Assembly: GCA_030765055.1 (NCBI GenBank)
Contig: CM060953.1
Span: forward strand, 194,592,482 to 194,656,481
DNA from: Mantis religiosa
Taxonomy: Eukaryota; Arthropoda; Insecta; Mantodea; Mantidae
DNA: 64,000 nucleotides
Direction: 5' to 3'
Positions within the stretch are counted from its first letter, which is position 1. Each line of letters starts with the position of its first letter. The notes beneath the pieces were generated by a model, which was not told where the DNA came from, searched no databases, and was given only the letters and a program-made list of their open reading frames with translations. Positions 56,662 to 64,000 of the stretch are shown here, piece by piece. The position numbers and the translations under genes were made by a program.

Positions 56662-58098
56662 GCTAGGCTTAAGACGGGGGTGCAAATTGAGTCCTATACT
56701 ATTCAATTTATTTATAGATGACATAATAGAGAGGGTTAAGGAAAGCAATGCCCATTGCCCAATAATAATGAACAAAGAGATCCCTGGTTTATTGTACACG
56801 GATGATTTAACGGTAGGAGCAATTTCTGTAACAGGTCTACAAAAATCAATTGAGGCATTTCATAGGTTTTGCGCTGACTGGGGAGTAAGAATAAACAGCA
56901 ATAAATAAAAAATAATGGTATTTAAAAATGATCGATACTTAGGAAAGGAGAGGAATGGTTCATAGGAGACCAAAAGGTAGAAGTGGTAAACGAGTATGAC
57001 TATTTAGGTGTAAGGATGTGTAGCAGTGGAGGATGGTGCGCACAAGCCAGAAAAGTGATAGCTAACAGCAGGGCGGCAATGTCAGGGGTAAGAATATGTA
57101 AACATAAACTGGAGATGTCAGTTAGATGTTAGAAAGAATGTATGAAGTGGTCGTTGAATCCAGAACAATGTATGCAGTGGAGGTATGGGGCACATCAGAG
57201 ATAGGTACACAATTAGACCAGGGCTGCCAAAATCAGCACCAACAGAAGTGGCATTACTAGAGTTGGGTAATACAAAAAGGGAGGGAATAATAATAGAATA
57301 ATGAAATTCTGGTGTAAGTGTATTAAAGGGCAGAAAGGGGAATTATTGAATCTGTGCATGAAGCAACAGAGAAGCATTAAAAATACAAATAGTTGGTGGT
57401 CGGAATTGGAAAGAATGGTATTGAAGATAGGTATGGGAGATTTATGGAGAACAGAGGAGACAAATTATAGTGCATTTTGGAAGGAAGTGAGAAACAGAGT
57501 ACAAGACATAGATAGGCAGGAGATATGGGAAAGTATAGAATAAAGAAATCTTTGAAATTTTTTAAACAATTAAAGACAGAATGGGGTAGGGAAAAATATA
57601 TAGATGAATGTGACAAAACCGGAAGAGAAGGCATAGCATGGATGACAGTACGAATATTATACTTAAAAGGGTTGAGAAGTAATGAGGCAGGGATATGTGA
57701 ATTTTGTGGAGATGAAGAGAGCACTGTTCATTACGTGGTAGAATATAAGGAGTTAACAAATTACAGGAGAAAAATATGGGATAAGAAATGGGAGAGTGTG
57801 AGCAAAGAGGTAGTGACGTTACGCATGTTAATGGGGATGGGTGAAAAGAAAAATAGATGTATAGGAGAATTCTTATATAAGTTAAGAGAAAAGTGGATTA
57901 GGACAAAAGAATCGAAGGTCAAGAAGAAATGACACCAAGCTGCTGAGGAAAACCAAAGGCCAGGGGACCTGAGTCAGCGAGTAAATCTTAGGTCAGCAAT
58001 TTCATGTATTTGTATAGGAGGTATAATACAGCATGTTCCATGTTAAATTTTATTGTACTGAATTTGTAATGGATACTGTACAAATAAATAAATATCAA
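56662..58098 (+). mobile_element. 5'-truncated LINE with reverse transcriptase motif
   Basis: The frame to 56908 reads LGLRRGCKLSPILFNLFIDD and IPGLLYTDDLTVGA. G-x-x-Q/K-G...LSP-x-LFN and the Y-x-D-D box (YTDD) are reverse transcriptase blocks B and C. After many frame breaks, 57525-57932 encodes LYLKGLRSNEAGICEFCGDE, ESTVHYVVEYKEL, the C-terminal zinc-knuckle-like region. It ends in an AAATAAATA tail. Target duplication ATATTCTCCC at 56652-56661 and 58099-58108. Confidence 0.85.
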
Positions 58099-58180
58099 AT
58101 ATTCTCCCAAAGTGTGTCCTATTATTGGTTAAAAATTATGGCCTATTGAAATGGTTCAGGTTTATACGGATCGCACTGTA

Positions 58181-59817
58181 GTTCATTATTGTATGTTTCT
58201 ACACATTTACTGCTAGTGGCTAGAGGTCTCTATTGGTGCAATCAAATATTAAATCTCCACACTATGCATTTAGTTTCAGCACAGCAAAGTGGCGACCATG
58301 ATCATGGCAGGTAAACACAAAGATAAACTCTGCGCTATCATGATACTGTATACCAAATATTGTCATAAATTCAAATGAAGGTATGTCGAGGGTAAAATAT
58401 GAAATACATAAAATCTGCCTGCAAAGTCATAAAAATATCTCCTTTGCTGTAAAGTTGCTCCAGTAAATTTTATGGGCAAACCGTTAAAGTTGGCAAGCAA
58501 GCATAAATCTGATTGTGCCTCAGCCTCTTGTGAGATTCGGTAATAGTTGCAGAATATTTGAAAGATGAATGTAAGATTTAGTGAGTGTTATCAGACACCC
58601 CAAAGAACAATGGAGGTACTAAGCAACAGCACATAGTGCATTCATTTCATCAGTCTATACATACAAGTATATCGCAGATGATTTGAGGTAATTTAATATG
58701 ATCTTGCTAAAAGTTGAACATCTGACATATTCTGAGACTATTATCGAAAACTGTAAACTGATAACGGGAGACCTTTAGTGTAGTATACAAAGACGTCATT
58801 CATTAATTGTACTATCACAAAAGTGATTATACTAAATTGTTAATCTGATCACCAATTACATTAAAAAGAGCAATTACTGTTTTCCAAACGTCAAGTTGCT
58901 GCCTTGTCCTTTGGAAGCCATGAAATCTCTTTTACTCATTGACGGTGAGCGACTAACTAATGAAATGAATCTGCGACTGCATTCATCTGAATTCTTTATA
59001 ATTTATGTTTTCAAAAAGTTCATGGAGATACTACAGCAATTAGCGTTTTGAGATTGGTCCCCAAAATATATCTTTTAAAAACCATTCATTTCTCTTACTG
59101 TTCAAAATCTCCAGTAAGAACTTAAACAACTAGTGTTTCTGCTTTATACATTTTCCCCCATATTTCATTCTTTCTCAACTTTTTTTATTTGATTATCACG
59201 TTTTTGACTGGATATGTGGGAGTGGAAATGTGGGATGTGTTGATAATCCAGACAAAAAAAATTTGTCTTTTAGAATAATAATGATTTATGTTACTCCAGT
59301 CCCTTGATAACGAAGGCACATTCTTTTTTTTTTTTAAATAGAAAACTGTTTTCAAAATTTTAGTGACTATAATTTAGGTTACTTTCTTAGCACTTTACTA
59401 TTTCATTATAATTTGATTAAATGACTATAATCCAATGATGCTTTATAAAATCATCACATGTTTATAAATATAGGACAAATGCAACAGCATTCTGGTACTA
59501 TGTGCCACACATATTATGTACTTAAACTAATGTATTACTGCCCTCTCTGTTTGAAACATTACAAAACATAACACAGAAGATGTAAGCCACATGTCCTGAA
59601 TCTTGTCTGCAAGCAGATTTGGTGTGGCAATAATGGTGTTTATATACTAGTCTTATTACCAGTAAATTACATAAAAATCATTTTCTGGTAAGCTTACAAT
59701 GTAAAGGAATCCTTTGGAATATTTAATGTTAAGAAAAAAGCATAAGCAATAGAGATACAAAACTCTCAAAGCAATCTAATAATTACATAAACTCAAGGGA
59801 GTTTTTGATGTTACTGC
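58181..59817 (-). other. probable 3' UTR and flank of the proximal last exon
   Basis: AT-rich sequence after the stop at 59818. An AATAAA on the minus strand at 59184-59189, about 630 bases downstream of the stop, is a candidate polyadenylation signal. No repeats recognised. Confidence 0.4.
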
Positions 59818-60453
59818 TTAGTAATTGATGACATTTTCGTATCTCATTGGCGCACTAGTCCATGGATTCAGTTGCGAGAACTGGTTATGTGAATATGCAA
59901 AGTGTTGATGGAAGTCGTTATAGTTATAATAGTTGCACATTCCTGAGTATTGGTTGATTGCAGGAAGCTGGTTTGGATGATACTGCAGAGATGTATCTAC
60001 AGAAGGAGGCATGTGATTTGTTGATCCCATGTAGTAATTGTATTCGGCAGCAGAAGGAGTAGCACTAGCAGTTACAGCTGTATTAGAGTTGTTAGTACTA
60101 ACCTGAGAGTTTGCAACCTGCTGCATTTCTAACTGTTGATTAGTATTGAAAAAGCCCTCGTGGGAGTATCGACCAATTTCTGTCGAGCCAAATGCTGTCT
60201 CAAATGCTGGCAAAGGGCAGTTGTTGCTCTCTGTTTCATTCGAACCTTTAGAATTTTCACTAGAGTTAGGAACCATGGATGTGCTTGTTTGGGATTTGGA
60301 AAATGGCGAACTTTTAATCCTTTCGCTCTGAGGTGTCTGCTGGTCGCTACTATCACTTTTGATTTTGGAAGATGTTACACTTGTTGTAGGAATGGTAATG
60401 TTATTAGATGCTGCAGCAGACATAAGTTCTAGCATCTGTATTGGCTCCTCTCT
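59818..60453 (-). CDS. unrecognised regulator-like gene, proximal alternative last exon
   Basis: Opens after TTATTTTCTACTTGCAG and encodes 211 residues to TAA at 59818. Start REEPIQMLELMSAAASNNIT, then a Ser/Thr-rich part (TSVTSSKIKSDSSDQQTPQ, SKSQTSTSMVPNSSENSKGS), a Gln/Asn-rich part (NTNQQLEMQQVANSQVSTNN) and a Tyr/Asn/His/Gln-rich end (YHPNQLPAINQYSGMCNYYN ... NPWTSAPMRYENVINY). Low-complexity and unfolded in character, as in transcription-factor activation regions. Phase 0; joins the exon at 63547 by a 3.1-kb intron, giving EMKK-REEP. The frame is completely open while surrounding DNA is decayed, which supports a real exon. Family not recognised. Confidence 0.78.
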   Translation of the reverse strand, partial: REEPIQMLELMSAAASNNITIPTTSVTSSKIKSDSSDQQTPQSERIKSSPFSKSQTSTSMVPNSSENSKGSNETESNNCPLPAFETAFGSTEIGRYSHEGFFNTNQQLEMQQVANSQVSTNNSNTAVTASATPSAAEYNYYMGSTNHMPPSVDTSLQYHPNQLPAINQYSGMCNYYNYNDFHQHFAYSHNQFSQLNPWTSAPMRYENVINY

Positions 60454-61590
60454 CTGCAAGTAGAAAATAATATTGAATATCAGCATCTAATTGAATATTT
60501 CTCCTACCATGACATAGTTTTACAACATAGCTTTTAAATCTAATGTTTGTATATAATGTAGAAGTCAAAAGTCCAGTTTACAACCATAGTCAATGATGCT
60601 GCATTGAAGCATAAAGAAAAACTGCAACAAAAAGGAACATTTTAGATTTTTAAGGATCATAACATAACTTTGCAATGATTCTTAATTTGATTGTCTAATT
60701 TTTTCACCAGATGATTTACCTGATACTGCATGGTTACCTTTCCAGAACTTAACAACACATTAATTCCATTTACCTTCCATCATTCTTTATGAAAACATTG
60801 TAAGACAATCTACAACTTTTCTTTGGTGAATCCTCCCTTTATAATTGTAACTTTGTACAGTTTGGCAATTCCAAAATTATGCAAATTGATGTGAAACGTC
60901 AGCTGTGGAGCTTCTACCCAGCAATCTTCCAAATTAAAGAAAAGCTGAATACAGTCTGATTTTTAAAAGAAGATACGTGAAGATACGTGAAGGTCATCTA
61001 TTTCTGCATGTGGAGAGCTGCAATGATGCCAAGAATGGCATTGTTGACTCAATCGAAAATATTAGCCTATGTACGGCTAGTATGAAGAAATGATTAATTT
61101 CCATCAATCTCCTCTTCCTGTTCAAAAAGAATTGCCTAAGAGAATCGACAAATTCTGTAGACTGGCTGTGCAATGTAACACCCGACCATTAAGATGATCT
61201 TTGTCTTGGGCCACTAATGCTACTGCCACTAAGTCTTGCTTCCATAACAACATATTTTAATAGTGTTTTAGCAAAATAGGCTAACAACACACAATCAACT
61301 GAACACTGAAGCAAACTCTGTTTTCTGCACACAACTAGTGATAACTGACCTGAGGAATAGGTGATTAACCATTGTTACCAATGTGGCGACCTTTGATTAC
61401 ATTTCCTTAGCAATGGCCTTCCCCTCCTACCCTCCACGTCCCTTGCTTGACAGCTCTCATGTATCTTCTTTTAAAAATCAGACTGTTGTCTATACCCTTT
61501 GACAGTAGAAGACTTACTGTCAAAATGTTTGGATCATTGTTTTAGATAATTACAGTACATGAAATTTGAAATCTTTTGGCCCTATAGTTA
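60454..61590. other. intron sequence with a small tRNA-module remnant
   Basis: AT-rich. At 61040-61105 there is a terminus of the tRNA-module repeat family (TAGCCTATGTACGGCTAGTA, GATTAATTTCCATCAATCTC). Nothing else recognised. Confidence 0.5.
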
Positions 61591-62109
61591 TGAGGGCCTT
61601 TTTTTTTTTTCAACCTTCGATAGGCTATAAATAAAAGATAAGTTCATAGAAAACAATTATTTTATTACCAAAAGTTTTATTCATTTATGGTTACAATTCA
61701 ACATAATCACCGAAACAATTGGAACATTTATCGTACCTGTGGACAAGCTTTGCAATACCCTCTACAAAAAATTTTGTTGCCAATGATTTCAAAAGAGCAT
61801 TGACATTGTTTTGAAGATGTATCCATTGTTGTGATTATCGTTTTGTTTCCGTTGTGTCGCATTGGATCCAAGTTTCATCTCCGGTAACAATTCATTTCAA
61901 AAAGTTCTCTCCTTCAAGAGAGAAGGATGCGCTTTTGTTTTCATTTTCGTCTACGCACAGCTAAAAAAATGACGGGTGAACAAAATTGTAAACAAAAGCT
62001 GTGAGACAAATTTCTCATCGATGGAGAAAGAATTGTTAATTGCACTAGTGACGAGGTGTAAGGGTATCGTGGAAAATAAGAGGAAGGATGCAATGAATGT
62101 AAAAGAGAA

Positions 62110-62280
62110 AGATGTCACATGCACCTGCCTGCCGTGGTAGGGGTCCCGGGCTCGATTCCCAGAGGTGGGGATAGGGATTTTTCTCCGTCCAAGATAATTC
62201 CTTATCTTCTCCAGAGTCTGGAAGTATGAATGACAGTGCGAATGTGTGCATGATGTAATGATTAAAAACCAACCGAACAA
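62110..62280 (+). repeat. third tRNA-derived SINE-like repeat
   Basis: TGCCTGCCGTGGTAGGGGTC, CCGGGCTCGATTCCCAGAGG (B box GGCTCGATTCCC), GATTTTTCTCCGTCCAAGAT and the tail GTAATGATTAAAAACCAACC. One copy only, so family status is inferred. Confidence 0.55.
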
Positions 62281-62356
62281 GAGTTAACACTTTCGATATG
62301 TTCCAAAGGAGAACGGCCGCCGATATGACCATTGCAGTTAAAGGAGGGGTATAAAT

Positions 62357-62370
62357 GGGGGGGGGGGGGG
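62357..62370. repeat. (G)14 run
   Basis: Fourteen consecutive G inside the degenerate mariner. Confidence 0.95.
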
Positions 62371-62448
62371 AGATGGCATTTGGGAAAATATTGGTAACGA
62401 ATTTAATTCAAATGCATGTGTCACTACTACAAGCACCAAACAACTTTG

Positions 62449-62790
62449 TCAGTATTACATAAATTTAAAACGAGATGCGAAGGACAAGTGACTTAAATGT
62501 TTCAAGATGGGAGATGGACAATGTATTATCCACATAATTTAGTGAATTATAAAATTGCAAAGTCATATATACTTGAGACAAAGACGAGATTGGCATATTC
62601 CTTTCGATGTGTGTTGTAACTCAATATTACGTAAATTTAAAATGAGGAGCGAAGAAGGACAAGTGACTTTAATGTTTCAAGACGGGAGGTGGACGGTGTA
62701 TTATCCACATAGTTCAGTGAATTATAAAATCACAAACTTATTAATACTTGAAGCATAAACGAGATCGACATATTCCTTTCGATGCATGTT
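62449..62790. repeat. tandem duplication, about 172-bp unit
   Basis: Unit 1 (62449-62620) and unit 2 (62621-62790) share TTACATAAATTTAAAACGAG, GGACAAGTGACTT, TATTATCCACATA, GTGAATTATAAAAT and CATATTCCTTTCGATG. The copies have diverged by scattered substitutions. Confidence 0.85.
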
Positions 62791-63231
62791 CTAACCTCTC
62801 TGTACTTCCACAGTAACCATCATAGCAACTTGTTTCGACAGTCTAATGTTTTTAATGTTTTTAGCTCCTCAAAATCATTTCTCCTCAAAGGCCGTAATCT
62901 ATTACGAATGGCATTTAGACGGTCTTATATATAGCAAATCGACATCAACAGCTGTGTTCATGCCCGCCATCTTGATTATTTACAATTGTTAAGGACTTAA
63001 TAGAAATTTGGCTTGTTAGTTTAACAAGAGATTTAACATGAGTGTTACGCTAACACTTTTTGGTGAAATGCAATTTTTGTTTTAACTATTGCTAAACTCG
63101 TGTTAAGTCTTAATATCTGTTGGTGAAATCGACATAAGTGTACAAAACTGTTGGTAATAAAATAATTTTTTTCCATGAACTTGTCTTTTATTTATAGCCT
63201 ATCAGAGGTTGAAAAAAAAACGGCCCTCGTA

Positions 63232-63546
63232 GCTAATCCCATAAAAACAATATAATTTTAACATAATTCAGAAGCTCCTAAGGGAAGATTAGCAGTCTTA
63301 CCCTGTGAATATTGAATCTTCTAAAAACATTACCTTAACCAACCTTTGCTTCATTCCTGTTATCACTTTCTGGAGGATATCTATAAAGCATTGGAGCAGT
63401 AGAGGATCAAAACTATAGTGTTTGTAGCAAATGAGAAAGGAGACATCTGAGAATATGAACATTGTTTTCCAAATCAATATCAAAAGACTTAATTGTTATT
63501 CCTTATACTTTCTATTAAACTATCTTACATTTTACTTGTGGTTTAC
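63232..63546 (-). other. intron sequence, nothing recognised
   Basis: AT-rich start of the intron after the exon at 63547; donor GTAAAC on the minus strand. Confidence 0.5.
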
Positions 63547-63767
63547 CTTTTTCATTTCAACATTTTGTGCTTGGTTGGCCATGCTGTTCACTGAAGGATG
63601 GTCAAACATGAAGTTCTGCTCCTGAAGTCGGGCACTATTATTATGAGATAGCATTTGTCGGTTCATCATCTGTTGACTGCCAGCTGCCATGTTCATTTGC
63701 TGGTGATGCATGTTGTTGGCATAATGATGAGTGGCACCATTCATAATTTGCTGCTTCATGTTGTAAG
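63547..63767 (-). CDS. unrecognised regulator-like gene, internal exon
   Basis: A 221-nt minus-strand exon with acceptor TTTTTCCAAACAG and donor AAAAAG|GTAAAC. The first two bases complete a codon begun upstream; then YNMKQQIMNGATHHYANNMH, HQQMNMAAGSQQMMNRQMLS, HNNSARLQEQNFMFDHPSVN, SMANQAQNVEMKK. Rich in Met, Gln, Asn and His, as in disordered regions of insect transcription factors or co-activators. It ends in phase 0 after MKK. The ATG at 63759 is in frame but is not needed as a start, because the exon is open upstream to the acceptor. The DNA-binding part, if any, lies beyond the window. Confidence 0.78.
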
Positions 63768-64000
63768 CTGTTTGGAAAAATACATTCTTTGTAATATACT
63801 TTCATCATGGAAATAGTAAACTAAAAATCTTGATGTGATGCATTCATAGTTATTTTCTCTAATCACTCCTACCAACTATCCTTACAAAAAGTTATGCTAC
63901 TACCTACTTCACATTAAGTTAGATAAATCTTCATGGCAGATTTAATTTTATGCACAAGAAGGATGTACAAGGGTTGGATAAAGAGTAAGGAGAACTATTT
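63768..64000 (-). other. intron sequence to window edge
   Basis: AT-rich, no exon seen; holds the polypyrimidine tract for the exon at 63767. Confidence 0.5.

Larger units (their letters stand above)
55281..58178 (+). mobile_element. Tc1/mariner-like element holding a PLE and a LINE
   Basis: Outer inverted ends include TATAAACCTGAACCATTTCA and AATAGGCCATAA..CCAATAATAGGACAC, with TA at 55279-55280 and 58179-58180. The inverted similarity extends about 165 bases to CTCCACCAGCAT. The transposase remnant reads VYMGIFKTFVEQLDDTELRE, is split by the PLE, then continues GYFQQDGATCHTSTDTMELV, WSPRSPDLTSLELFLWGYLK. The PLE lies between duplicated TGAGAGAAGGTTA and the LINE between duplicated ATATTCTCCC. 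The N-terminal half is deleted. Confidence 0.88.
61591..63229 (-). mobile_element. mariner element, degenerate, with inner repeats
   Basis: Inverted ends TGAGGGCC...TTTCAACC(T/A)TCGATAGGCTATAAATAAA face each other, with TA on both sides (61589-61590 and 63230-63231). Minus-strand coding near the left end gives VTGDETWIQCDTTE-like residues directly followed, after a deletion, by FFVEGIAKLVHRYDKC and FGDYVEL. So the catalytic core was removed between the first Asp and the C-terminus. The interior holds a SINE-like unit (62110-62280), a G-run and a tandem duplication. Confidence 0.85.

Noticed and set aside
29199..60453. Naming the minus-strand gene dorsal
   Set aside because: Alternative C-termini are a precedent in Rel factors, but no Rel homology domain lies in the window and the low-complexity exons are not diagnostic.

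Overview
The window looks like intron-rich, AT-rich insect nuclear DNA. I infer an insect from the mix of mariner, Tc1-like, piggyBac, Merlin, hAT and Penelope-like elements, tRNA-derived SINEs and decayed LINEs, together with spliced host genes. The tRNA-headed repeats recall SINEs described in termites and cockroaches, so Blattodea is my tentative guess; no sequence here proves it. There is no sign of operons, bacterial genes or a CRISPR array.

Host genes. Two genes converge. On the plus strand, three exons (771-893, 3907-4058, 10171-10267) encode the C-terminal 123 residues of a CRYZL1-like quinone oxidoreductase and end the gene. On the minus strand there is an internal exon (63547-63767) and two possible last exons (59818-60453 and 29199-30023). 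All three are low-complexity, Gln/Asn/Ser/His-rich or acidic, as in the activation region of a transcription factor. Both last exons accept the same phase-0 donor and both begin with AGA, so they look like alternative C-termini about 30 kb apart. I cannot name the gene from the sequence.

The rest is a transposon graveyard. 1-13.3 kb: mariner 3' end, solo LTRs, an IS630/Tc1-type transposase fragment, SINE, Penelope-like (PLE) pieces, LINE ORF1, a mariner split by another DNA transposon, and a folded-back Merlin. 14-25 kb: solo LTRs, repeats carrying a tRNA-like module, SINE-in-SINE, PLE hairpin inserts and a hAT N-terminus. 25.3-28.8 kb: a mariner in a mariner in a mariner, with a LINE tail inside the innermost. 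30-37 kb: LINE in PLE, a palindromic mariner, a cluster of tRNA-module elements and a second Merlin. 41-58 kb: PLE and LINE tails, piggyBac, three Tc1/mariner-like elements (two with PLE or LINE insertions at clean target duplications) and a hAT C-terminus. 61.6-63.2 kb: another degenerate mariner. None of the transposases is intact.

Two patterns stand out. First, a 71-73 nt cloverleaf-like module recurs about 13 times, several times inside elements with inverted termini, and its acceptor and D stems show paired changes between copies. Second, pieces of several unrelated families (Merlin, mariner, PLE, tRNA-module repeat, unknown repeats) have become tight head-to-head palindromes. That suggests a local fold-back or template-switch process, not a property of one transposon family.
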